From: Jejuia sp. UBA6058
GTDB taxonomy: Bacteria > Bacteroidota > Bacteroidia > Flavobacteriales > Flavobacteriaceae
Direction: 5' to 3'
Assembly (NCBI GenBank): GCA_002428965.1
Contig: DIYI01000015.1
Location: 73,322-137,321, forward strand
Length of the DNA stretch: 64,000 bases
In this document: piece by piece, positions 1-8,237 of the stretch
Layout: every line of letters starts with the position of its first letter
Numbering within the stretch: position 1 is the first letter of the stretch
Notes under the pieces: model-generated
Seen by the model: the letters and a program-made list of their open reading frames with translations, nothing else
Databases searched by the model: none
Told to the model about the DNA's origin: nothing
Position numbers and translations under genes: made by a program

Positions 1-423
1 CATTTTATATCTGTCTTTTGTTTTTAAAGGCGGAGCCCTTAGAGATATCCAATCCCGACAATCCCATAACCAATAAAAATAAATCTTAATAGATTTCTTA
101 ATTGTTTTTCTCACACTTCATATTTTTGAGTTTGAGTGTTTATGGATATTGAATTCCTGTGAGTGAGTATAATGTAATATAAAGATAGATCTCTCGAATA
201 TATTCAAAGAGTTTATCCAATTTCAAAACAAATACTTTAATGGATAGGCAGACTAACTATGTCATTTTAGGTATTGATAATCTATGGAAATCTAGTGTCC
301 TTCACCAAAAATTTAGGTTGGTAATTTCTGTTCAAATTGGAGTTTAGATTGGTACTGTAGTTTCAGAGTTTTTTTATTGTTCTATATTTAGCTTCTAATT
401 TCTTGAACCAAGAGCTAAACTAA
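1..423. other. Intergenic region left of the sugar-acid gene cluster
   Basis: No convincing coding region is seen in these 423 bases on either strand. The sequence is AT-rich and probably carries the promoter for the MFS transporter that starts at 424. The first three bases read as an ATG on the minus strand behind an A-rich leader, so a leftward gene could begin exactly at the window edge, but nothing of its coding sequence is visible. No clear hairpin or repeat was found. Confidence 0.4.
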
Positions 424-1716
424 ATGAATTTAGAGACTTCTAAACCAAAAACCAGTAAGCGTTATGGTATTCTTGCCATGATTTTTGTTACCGTCGTAAT
501 AAATTATCTAGATAGAACCAATATTTCTGTAGCGGCCTTTGCCATAAGGACAGATTTAGGAATTGATACAGAGCAAATGGGTTGGGTGTTTTCCATATTC
601 GGGATATTTTATGCATCCTTGCAAATACCTGGAGGAATACTAGCAGATAAAATCAAATCGCGTATTTTTTATCCAATTATTCTCGCACTCTGGTCTCTCG
701 CTACACTTATTCAGGGTTTTGTGAATTCGGTAACCGCGCTTGTGGGATTAAGAGCTAGTATTGGTGTTTTTGAAGCACCTTCTTATCCAATAAATAATTT
801 AGTTGTAAGTAGATGGTTCCCAGAAAGTGAACGAGCTTCTGCAATTGCAGTTTATACCTCTGGTCAGTACTTAGGTTTAGCCTTTTTAATGCCTGTGTTA
901 ACTTTAATCCAAGATGCTATAGGGTGGAGAGGTTTATTTATAGTTTCTGGTATTATAGGTATTGTATGGGCAGCTATTTGGTACTTCTTCTACAGAGATC
1001 CTAGAAATCATAAATCAATCAGCGATTCAGAGTTAGAATACATTGAAAAAGGAGGAGGATTAGTAGGTTCTAAATCGAAAGAAGAAACTCCCAAAAAATT
1101 TACTTGGGATGACTTAAAACAAGCATTTATTTATAGGAAACTTTGGGGGATTTATATTGGACAAATATGTTTGGGGGCTATTACCTGGTTCTTTTTAACG
1201 TGGTTTCCAACATATTTGGTAGAGTTTAGAGGCTTAGATTTTGTAAAGTCAGGATATTATGCTGCTGCACCTTATTTAGCAGCTTTTCTTGGAATACTAT
1301 TATCGGGATTTACATCAGATTATTTAACAAAAAGAGGGTTTTCTGCTGAAATTTCAAGAAAGGCACCTATGATTATTGGTATGCTCTTAACCATGTTCGT
1401 CATAGGTGCCAATTACACGGACGATACATTTTTTGTTGTGTTATTTTTAGCCATAGCAGGTTTTGGAATGGGATTAGCAAGTATTGCTTGGGTATTCGTA
1501 TCGTTAATTGCGCCAAAAGAAAATTTAGGATTAGTAGGTGGAGCATTCAATTGTATTGGTGGTTTATCTGTTTTTGTTCCTGCTATTATTGGTTATTTAG
1601 TTTCAGATGGCGACTTTAGTCCAGCCTTAGTATTTATAGCAATTGTTTCTTTAATTGGTGTGCTTTCCTATATCTTTATAGTGGGTAAAGTAGAGCGTAT
1701 TGTGCCCAAAAAATAA
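424..1716 (+). CDS. MFS transporter, sugar-acid (hexuronate/galactonate) type
   Basis: A 430-residue inner-membrane protein with about 12 hydrophobic segments. The N-terminal stretch with INYLDRTNISVA in the first helix is typical of the anion:cation symporter branch of the major facilitator superfamily, which imports hexuronates, glucarate or galactonate. The loop after helix 2 (GGILADKIKSR) corresponds to the conserved MFS G-x-x-x-D-R/K motif. The stop lies 6 bases before the start of the aldonate dehydratase gene, so the two are very likely co-transcribed and the substrate is probably the acid that this dehydratase uses, or its precursor. The family call is firm; the exact substrate is inferred from neighbours only. 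Confidence 0.85.
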   Translation: MNLETSKPKTSKRYGILAMIFVTVVINYLDRTNISVAAFAIRTDLGIDTEQMGWVFSIFGIFYASLQIPGGILADKIKSRIFYPIILALWSLATLIQGFVNSVTALVGLRASIGVFEAPSYPINNLVVSRWFPESERASAIAVYTSGQYLGLAFLMPVLTLIQDAIGWRGLFIVSGIIGIVWAAIWYFFYRDPRNHKSISDSELEYIEKGGGLVGSKSKEETPKKFTWDDLKQAFIYRKLWGIYIGQICLGAITWFFLTWFPTYLVEFRGLDFVKSGYYAAAPYLAAFLGILLSGFTSDYLTKRGFSAEISRKAPMIIGMLLTMFVIGANYTDDTFFVVLFLAIAGFGMGLASIAWVFVSLIAPKENLGLVGGAFNCIGGLSVFVPAIIGYLVSDGDFSPALVFIAIVSLIGVLSYIFIVGKVERIVPKK

Positions 1717-1722
1717 TTTAGT

Positions 1723-2880
1723 ATGAAGATTACAGCGGTAAAACCTTATCCAATTAATGTTGGTTCAGGAAGCCAATTAGTGGTAAAAATAGAAACGGAT
1801 TCCGGAATATATGGTTGGGGAGCTTCAGGGCTGTCAGGTCGAGAATATGCTGTAGTTGGAGCATTAAAGCACTACGGGCCACTTATCATTGGAAGGGATC
1901 CTATGCAAATTGGTGCTATTTGGCAGGATTTATATCGAGGACAGTATTTTGAAGGCGGCCGGGTATTAACTGCGGCAATTTCGGCTATAGATATAGCACT
2001 TCATGATATTAAGGGTAAAGCTTTGGGGGTTCCAGTTTATGAGCTTTTGGGAGGAAAACAACGCGATTTTGTGCCATGTTTTGCCTCTGTTCGATTTTCG
2101 ACGTTTGATGCGTTAATCGAGCAATCAAAAAAAATGGTAAATGAAGGTTGGGATATGATTCGATTGGCGCCCGCAGAGTTTGAAGATCAAGAAGATATTA
2201 CCCGTTTTGAACCTAGAGAGTCTATAGCCAAACTTTCAGATTGGATGATAAAACTTCGAAAGGAAATAGGCTATAATGTTACTGTTGGGTTGGATTATCA
2301 TAGTAGATTAACCGCAGCTGAAACATATTCCTTCATGAAACGTATGCCTGAAGGCACTTTAGATTTTATTGAAGAACCTATAAGAGATGAAAATCCAGGG
2401 GCTTATGAAAGTCTACGTAAAATGGTAGATATTCCTTTTGCTATTGGAGAGGAGTTTTCTAGTAAATGGCAGTTTTTACCGTTTATAGAGGGTAATATTA
2501 CACAATATGCACGTATCGATGTTTGTAATGTTGGTGGTATTACAGAAGCCATGAAAGTATCTGCAATGGCAGAAGCACATTATATCGATTTAATGCCTCA
2601 CAATCCATTAGGACCTATATGTACCGCGGCCACTATTCATGTTGCTGCTGCTAGTCCGAATTTTAGTTGGCTTGAAGAGGTAAATACAGGTGCACACGTT
2701 ACAACAAACGATCCTAAATTTTTTCCTGTACAACCAAAGTTAGATGGAGCCAGATATCCGGTACCCAAAGTTCCTGGATTAGGAGTTGATGTGGACGAGA
2801 CATTTATTTTGAAAAAAGAATTTGTCCCTGTTGAAATACCACGACTAAGACGAAATGACGGATCTCTTACCAATTGGTAA
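1723..2880 (+). CDS. Enolase-superfamily sugar-acid dehydratase (D-galactonate dehydratase-like)
   Basis: A 385-residue mandelate racemase/muconate lactonizing enzyme family protein. Visible active-site pieces match D-galactonate dehydratase: the DYHSR motif with Asp191 (metal ligand) and His193, Glu217 in FIEEP, Glu243 in AIGEE, and His293 in MPHNPLGPI. The expected reaction is removal of water from an aldonate to give a 2-keto-3-deoxy-aldonate in the cytoplasm. It sits between the importer and a KDPG-type aldolase, which fits a dehydratase-aldolase route. Cycloisomerases that open 3,6-anhydrogalactonate in agar and carrageenan users belong to the same superfamily and cannot be excluded by eye. 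Its end overlaps the proposed start of the aldolase by 26 bases. Confidence 0.8.
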   Translation: MKITAVKPYPINVGSGSQLVVKIETDSGIYGWGASGLSGREYAVVGALKHYGPLIIGRDPMQIGAIWQDLYRGQYFEGGRVLTAAISAIDIALHDIKGKALGVPVYELLGGKQRDFVPCFASVRFSTFDALIEQSKKMVNEGWDMIRLAPAEFEDQEDITRFEPRESIAKLSDWMIKLRKEIGYNVTVGLDYHSRLTAAETYSFMKRMPEGTLDFIEEPIRDENPGAYESLRKMVDIPFAIGEEFSSKWQFLPFIEGNITQYARIDVCNVGGITEAMKVSAMAEAHYIDLMPHNPLGPICTAATIHVAAASPNFSWLEEVNTGAHVTTNDPKFFPVQPKLDGARYPVPKVPGLGVDVDETFILKKEFVPVEIPRLRRNDGSLTNW

Positions 2881-3523
2881 TCTTATCGGTATGTCTAGAG
2901 ATGAAATTGTCAAAATAATTGAGGAAGAAAAACTAGTTTTTGTAACTCGTCTTAAAGAAGCATCAAATGTACAACGAGTAATTTCAAGTTTAATTGAAGG
3001 TGGTACAAAGGTGATGGAGATTACTTCAAACACCCCTAACTATTTAGAAGAAATTTCAAAAGCAAGAAAAGCTAATCCTGAAGTTTTAATAGGAGCCGGA
3101 ACGGTTATAAACTCTAAAGTTGCACAAGAAGCAATCAATTATGGTGCGCAATTTCTCGTTACCCCAAATACCAATATAGAAGTGATACGAGTCGCGCATC
3201 AAAGCAATATTCCTGTTTTAATGGGAGCGTTAACACCCACAGAAGTTTGTGAAGCATGGGAGGCTGGTGCTGATTTTGTGAAGCTCTTTCCAGCTGATAT
3301 TATGGGGATTCCTTATTTTAAGTCACTTAAAGCACCACTGAACAATATAAAATTATTGACAGTCGGAGGTATTGAACTAGATACTGTGTCACAATGGTTA
3401 GATGCGGGCGCACATGGTATTGGAATTGCAAGTGTTTTAAAAGACAATGTAAGTTCAGAAGCAGATTTCAATGAAATAAAGGATAACGCTATGAAATTTA
3501 TTTCAAAAATAGCTCAATATTAA
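2855..3523 (+). CDS. KDPG/KDPGal-type class I aldolase
   Basis: A 222-residue bifunctional 4-hydroxy-2-oxoglutarate / 2-dehydro-3-deoxy-phosphogluconate aldolase family protein. Key features: Glu55 in VMEIT (general base position), IGAGTV, Lys143 in DFVKLFPA as the Schiff-base lysine, and LLTVGGI. The known reaction splits a 2-keto-3-deoxy-6-phospho-aldonate into pyruvate and glyceraldehyde 3-phosphate. The listed start overlaps the dehydratase gene by 26 bases; a second ATG at 2891 would give a 210-residue protein starting with MSRDEIV, which resembles the usual family N-terminus, and is a real alternative. No 2-keto-3-deoxy-aldonate kinase is present nearby, so either it lies outside the window or the substrate is unphosphorylated. 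Confidence 0.85.
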   Translation: MTDLLPIGNLIGMSRDEIVKIIEEEKLVFVTRLKEASNVQRVISSLIEGGTKVMEITSNTPNYLEEISKARKANPEVLIGAGTVINSKVAQEAINYGAQFLVTPNTNIEVIRVAHQSNIPVLMGALTPTEVCEAWEAGADFVKLFPADIMGIPYFKSLKAPLNNIKLLTVGGIELDTVSQWLDAGAHGIGIASVLKDNVSSEADFNEIKDNAMKFISKIAQY

Positions 3524-3537
3524 TTACATTTCAAAGA

Positions 3538-5022
3538 ATGAGGTATATAGGGTTGATACTTTTAATCATCTTGTCTGGTTGTAAAAATCAAATAGGTCAA
3601 GAACGTCCTAATATTATTCTTTTTGTAGTTGATGATTTGGGGTGGACCGATTTATCATCATACGGAAGTGATCTATATCAAACTCCAAATGTAGATAATT
3701 TGTTGGCTAATGGTGTAAAATTTACCAATGCATATGCTTCATGTACAGTTTGTTCTCCTTCAAGAGCAAGTTTAATGACAGGCAAATACCCGGCACGATT
3801 ACATTGTACAGACTGGATTTCAGGTCATCAAAAACCCTTCGCAAAAATGGCTGTTCCGAATTGGACGGAGCAAGTTAGCTTAGAAGAAGTTACATTGGCC
3901 GAAGCGTTAAAAGCAAATGGCTACCAAACCATTCATTTGGGTAAATGGCATTTAGGAGAATCTGAGGAGCTTTGGCCAGAACATCAAGGATTTGATGTTA
4001 ATATTGGTGGATGGTCAAAAGGAGCGCCACAAAAAAAAAATAACGGGAATGGCTATTTCTCACCATATGCAAATCCAAGACTTGAGAATGGCCTAAAAGG
4101 TGAATACCTTACAGAAAGGTTGACTGATGAGGCTCTAGATTATCTTGAAAACACTAAAGATTCTCAGATTCCCTTTTTTATGAATTTTTGGTTCTACAAT
4201 GTACATACGCCATTACAGGCAAAAAAAGAAAAGGTTGAAAAATATAATGAATTAATTCAACCAGAAGCAAATCATAAAAATCCAACATACGCAGCGATGA
4301 TTGAGCACATGGATGATGCTATTGGAAGTATTGTTCAAAAGTTGAAACAACAGGATAAGCTTGATAATACCATTATAATTTTCACGAGTGATAACGGCGG
4401 TTTAATAGGTAATTATAGATTGAAAGAAAAAGTAACTTCTAATAAGCCGTTAAAGTCAGGAAAAGGTGATATGTATGAGGGTGGAGTTCGGGTGCCTTTT
4501 GTTGTGCAATGGCTAAATAAAATACCAAAAGGCAAAATAGTTGAAGAACCATTAATGTCTATTGATGTTTACCCGACGGTTTTAGAATTAACAAGTAATA
4601 ACGAAAAACAAAATATTGGGATTGATGGAGTCGATTTTTCAAAAGTGCTACTAGAGGAAACTAAAATTAATAGACCTGCAATTTTTTGGCATTATCCACA
4701 TTATCATCTAGAAGGAGCAAAACCATACAGTGCTGTTAGAAAAGGGGATTGGAAGTTGATACAGATATTTGAAAGAGACACTTTAGAACTTTATAACCTA
4801 AAAGATGATATTGGTGAAACCATGAATCTCATTAACGCGAACCCTATAAAAGCAAAGGAGTTACTTTTAGATTTAAATACGTGGAGAGTAGAAGTTAATG
4901 CCCAAATGCCAAAACCTAATACAAATTTTAATCCTGATTTTGAGGAGGTATATAAGAAGGGAAAGTGGCTTACAAAATCTGATATTGAGTTTTTGGAGCA
5001 TTTAAAAAGTACAAGCAACTAA
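3538..5022 (+). CDS. Lipoprotein arylsulfatase (S1 family)
   Basis: A 494-residue sulfatase. The N-terminus is a lipoprotein signal ending in LSGC (Cys15), so the enzyme is probably anchored in the envelope. The formylglycine signature CSPSR starts at Cys72 and is followed by ASLMTGKYPAR; the metal-binding VDDLG near residues 31-35 and the TSDNGG segment complete the alkaline-phosphatase-like core. The enzyme hydrolyses sulfate esters and needs formylglycine activation. It lies 14 bases after the aldolase gene and 16 bases before a second sulfatase gene, in one apparent operon. The text around TDWISGH and SLEEVTLAEAL suggests an exo-sulfatase subgroup used on marine glycans; the subfamily and regiospecificity cannot be fixed by reading. 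Confidence 0.88.
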   Translation: MRYIGLILLIILSGCKNQIGQERPNIILFVVDDLGWTDLSSYGSDLYQTPNVDNLLANGVKFTNAYASCTVCSPSRASLMTGKYPARLHCTDWISGHQKPFAKMAVPNWTEQVSLEEVTLAEALKANGYQTIHLGKWHLGESEELWPEHQGFDVNIGGWSKGAPQKKNNGNGYFSPYANPRLENGLKGEYLTERLTDEALDYLENTKDSQIPFFMNFWFYNVHTPLQAKKEKVEKYNELIQPEANHKNPTYAAMIEHMDDAIGSIVQKLKQQDKLDNTIIIFTSDNGGLIGNYRLKEKVTSNKPLKSGKGDMYEGGVRVPFVVQWLNKIPKGKIVEEPLMSIDVYPTVLELTSNNEKQNIGIDGVDFSKVLLEETKINRPAIFWHYPHYHLEGAKPYSAVRKGDWKLIQIFERDTLELYNLKDDIGETMNLINANPIKAKELLLDLNTWRVEVNAQMPKPNTNFNPDFEEVYKKGKWLTKSDIEFLEHLKSTSN

Positions 5023-5038
5023 ACTAAAAAATATCAAA

Positions 5039-7321
5039 ATGAAGAATTACGGCAAAGTTACCTTTAGAAGAATAGGCTTAAGCCTATTTGGATTAATGTT
5101 AATGGCAACATTTTATACATGCGAAACCGATAAAACTGAAAAACAGCCTAATATTATTTTAATTATGGCCGATGATTTAGGCTTTGAATGTATTGAGAGC
5201 TATGGAGGCAACTCCTATAAAACACCTAATATTAATAAACTTGCTGAAACAGGTATGCAGTTTAATAATGCCTATGCACAACCATTGTGCACTCCAACAA
5301 GGGTTGAATTAATGACAGGTAAATATAACTTTAGAAACTGGAAGGCATTTGGAATTTTAGACCCTAATGAAAAGACGTTTGGACATTTAATGCAAGATGC
5401 TGGTTATAGAACTTGCATTGTTGGTAAATGGCAATTACAGAGTTATGATACCATTGGGCATCCTGGAGCCGAATTAAGAAGGGGATCCGGTATGAAAGTA
5501 CAAGATGCTGGTTTTGATGAATATGCACTTTGGCATACAGGGCATCAGGAAGATAAAGGTTCTCGTTATCCAAATCCAAAAATCCTGCAGAATGGTAAGT
5601 TTCTTGAAGATGTAAAGGATAAATATGGGCCAGATTTATTTTCAAATTTCTTGAATGATTTTGTAAACAAAAAAGATGAAAAGCCATTCTTTGTGTATTA
5701 TCCCATGGCTTTAACACACGATCCATTTTCACCATCTCCTGAAACACAAGATTGGGAAGATTATGATAAACGATTTGAAAACGACCCTAAGCATTTTGGG
5801 AGTATGGTGGAGTATATGGATAAAATTGTGGGTCAAATTGTTCAGAATTTGGATGATAATGGACTCCGAGAAGAGACCTTGATTTTATTTTATTCTGATA
5901 ATGGTACACATCAAAAAGTAACTTCGGTTTTAAATGGAAAACCTTATAAAGGTGGTAAAGGACTTACTATTGAATCTGGAATTAAAGTGCCTTTTATTGC
6001 AAATTGGAAAGGTCATATCAAGGCAGGTTCAAATACAGATGAATATATAAGTGCAGTTGATTTTTTACCTACAGTTCTTGATGTTGGTGGTGAAGATATT
6101 TCTGCAGTAACTCAAACTGATGGACAAAGTTTTTTGTCAGAGTTAAAGGGTGATACATCGGATAGAAGGGATTGGGTTTATATTGGCTATAATCCAAAAC
6201 CTGGTATTGGTAAAGAACGTTTTGATCTACATGAGTTTGTGTTAAATTCAAATTATAAGTTGTATAGCGATGGACGCTTTTATAATACATCAAAAGATGT
6301 TTTAGAACAGCAACCTTTAAAATCAGATGATATTTCAAAGAAAGAAAAGGAGGTCTCTAAGAAGTTCAAGCAAATTCTCGATTCTTTGAACAAGTATCCT
6401 TCATATGGTTATATTGAACGTTTAGACCCAGACTTAGACAGCATCATTTCTAAAGAAGCTAAAATTCAATTAATGGCACGAGGATTTAATTGGTCTGAAG
6501 GACCAGTGTGGCTTCCTAAAGAAGAAAAAATTATTTTTTCAGATGTTCCAGAAAACAAAATTTATGGTTGGAGTGAAAAAGAAGGACTGCATATTTTTAT
6601 GGAACCCTCAGCGTTTTCAACGGAAAACAAAAATATTAAAGGTTCTAATGGATTGAATTTAGATAATGAAGGTAATTTGGTTATCTGTCAGGTAGGAGAT
6701 AGGATGATAAGTAAATTAGTAAGTTTAAAAGATGCCAACCATCCTGAGTTTGAGCCGATAGTTACAAATTATAGGGGTAAACGCTTTAATTCTCCAAATG
6801 ACTTGATATATGATTCAAAAGGAAACTTATACTTTACTGATCCTTCTTTTGGTCTGGGTTCTAAAAAGAGCGAAATTGGTTTTAATGGTGTTTATTTTTA
6901 TAGTAATAGTGGTAAGGTGATTCTTCTAGATAAAACTGTAGATAAGCCTAATGGTATAGCACTTTCACCTGATGAGAAAATATTATATGTGGCCGATTCT
7001 AATTTTGATATTCCGTCAATTTGGGCTTATGATATTGTTTCTGATGGTGTGGTAAAAAATAAGCGACGTTTTTTCGATGCTAGAAAAGCATTAGCTAATA
7101 GTATTGACAAACAAAAAGCAGATGGTATGAAATTAGATAAAAACGGTAATATATTTTTAGCGGGCCCAGGTGGTGTATTGGTTATAAATCCAAAAGGAAA
7201 ACATTTAGGCACAATAAAACTAGATAAAAAAACTGGTAATTGTGAGTTTACGGATGATGGAAAGTATCTTTTTATAACTTGTGATAATTATTTGCTTAGA
7301 GTAGATTTATCGGTAAATTAA
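5039..7321 (+). CDS. Sulfatase fused to SMP-30/gluconolactonase domain
   Basis: A 760-residue two-domain protein. Residues 1-30 are a membrane or signal segment (FYTC at 25-28 is a poor lipobox). Residues about 36-450 are an S1 sulfatase with MADDLG, the formylglycine motif CTPTR at Cys84, and YSDNGT at 286-291. Residues about 459-760 are an SMP-30/gluconolactonase/LRE beta-propeller: SEGPVW with metal ligand Glu487, SPNDL, KPNGIAL and ADGMKLD. The two domains are usually separate proteins. The junction (about 450-465) is in frame with no internal stop, and the lactonase part begins where secreted lactonases normally begin their mature domain. The likely job is desulfation and sugar-lactone opening in the envelope, feeding the aldonate dehydratase upstream in the operon. 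Confidence 0.85.
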   Translation: MKNYGKVTFRRIGLSLFGLMLMATFYTCETDKTEKQPNIILIMADDLGFECIESYGGNSYKTPNINKLAETGMQFNNAYAQPLCTPTRVELMTGKYNFRNWKAFGILDPNEKTFGHLMQDAGYRTCIVGKWQLQSYDTIGHPGAELRRGSGMKVQDAGFDEYALWHTGHQEDKGSRYPNPKILQNGKFLEDVKDKYGPDLFSNFLNDFVNKKDEKPFFVYYPMALTHDPFSPSPETQDWEDYDKRFENDPKHFGSMVEYMDKIVGQIVQNLDDNGLREETLILFYSDNGTHQKVTSVLNGKPYKGGKGLTIESGIKVPFIANWKGHIKAGSNTDEYISAVDFLPTVLDVGGEDISAVTQTDGQSFLSELKGDTSDRRDWVYIGYNPKPGIGKERFDLHEFVLNSNYKLYSDGRFYNTSKDVLEQQPLKSDDISKKEKEVSKKFKQILDSLNKYPSYGYIERLDPDLDSIISKEAKIQLMARGFNWSEGPVWLPKEEKIIFSDVPENKIYGWSEKEGLHIFMEPSAFSTENKNIKGSNGLNLDNEGNLVICQVGDRMISKLVSLKDANHPEFEPIVTNYRGKRFNSPNDLIYDSKGNLYFTDPSFGLGSKKSEIGFNGVYFYSNSGKVILLDKTVDKPNGIALSPDEKILYVADSNFDIPSIWAYDIVSDGVVKNKRRFFDARKALANSIDKQKADGMKLDKNGNIFLAGPGGVLVINPKGKHLGTIKLDKKTGNCEFTDDGKYLFITCDNYLLRVDLSVN

Positions 7322-7409
7322 ACTTATTCATTGGTAAAATATGGTCATTTTGTGTTTTGTATACAATTTTCTTCTAGATTCGTGGTGCAACTAACTAAAT
7401 TACAATGTT

Positions 7410-8033
7410 TTGTCTTTACATGCTCTAAAGCAGGAATTTACTACTTTACCCAATGATTTTACATGTAATAACAGCACTAGTAGTGTTGCTACAGGATCTA
7501 GTGATGTTCAACTTTGGCAGGAATTTCAGTTAGGTAACGAAGATGCCTATGCCGCGATATATAAGAACCATGTGTCCCAATTATATATGTATGGTCTAAA
7601 AATTGTGAACAATACACCTTTAGTTAAAGACTGTGTTCAAGACCTTTTTATAGAAATTTGGAACAATAGGGATAATCTTGGAGAGGTTAGGCATATAAGG
7701 TCTTACTTGTTTACGGCAATAAGAAGAAAAGTTATTGCTGAAGCAAAAAGAAGAAGACTTAAAGCAGGCGACTTAAACCCTAAAGATGTAATACATATTT
7801 CCTCTGGCGAAACATTCGAAAGAAAGTTGATTGAAAAGCAAAATTTCGATGAACAATCTAGTAGGTTAAAAAATGCTCTCACCAAAATAACAGAAAAACA
7901 ACGAGAAGCCATTCATCTTAAATATAGAGCACAATTAAGTTATGATGAGATTACTAATGTAATGGGATTAAGTAAAAAGGGCGCTTACAAGTTGATAGAT
8001 AGGGCGATAAAGGGTTTGAGAAAACACATGTAA
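7410..8033 (+). CDS. ECF RNA polymerase sigma factor (FecI-like)
   Basis: A 207-residue sigma-70 family protein of the extracytoplasmic-function group. Region 2 is seen in AIYKNHVSQLYMYG through DCVQDLFIEIW, and region 4 in LTKITEKQREAIHLKYRAQ and the following YDEITNVMGLSKKGAYKLIDRAI helix-turn-helix. An in-frame stop lies at 7392, and no ATG precedes conserved region 2, so TTG at 7410 is the most likely start. An out-of-frame ATG at 7405 opens a 7-codon frame across this start. It precedes a FecR anti-sigma gene and an STN-bearing SusC, the standard arrangement in which substrate binding at the outer membrane releases the sigma factor. It probably transcribes this susCD pair. Confidence 0.85.
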   Translation: MSLHALKQEFTTLPNDFTCNNSTSSVATGSSDVQLWQEFQLGNEDAYAAIYKNHVSQLYMYGLKIVNNTPLVKDCVQDLFIEIWNNRDNLGEVRHIRSYLFTAIRRKVIAEAKRRRLKAGDLNPKDVIHISSGETFERKLIEKQNFDEQSSRLKNALTKITEKQREAIHLKYRAQLSYDEITNVMGLSKKGAYKLIDRAIKGLRKHM

Positions 8034-8237
8034 TTAACACTAATTACACTGCACCACTAAAAAGTAAAACAAACTTCTCTTTTTTCAGTACGCCTCTATT
8101 TAAATTAAAATTTTCATTTAAATCACTGAAATCATAATTTTTTAAGACGAATTTTCAAATTAATGAAATTTTTTTGGGGTAAAATTTAATTTTTACTCTC
8201 ATTTAAGTATACGGCCTAAAAAGCTATCTGAAAAATA

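Noticed and set aside
1..3. ATG on the minus strand at the left edge as start of a leftward gene
   Set aside because: Only the codon itself is in the window, so no coding sequence can be checked.
4791..5747. Open frames antisense to the two sulfatase genes
   Set aside because: They are shadows; the plus-strand genes have complete catalytic motifs and the antisense frames have none.
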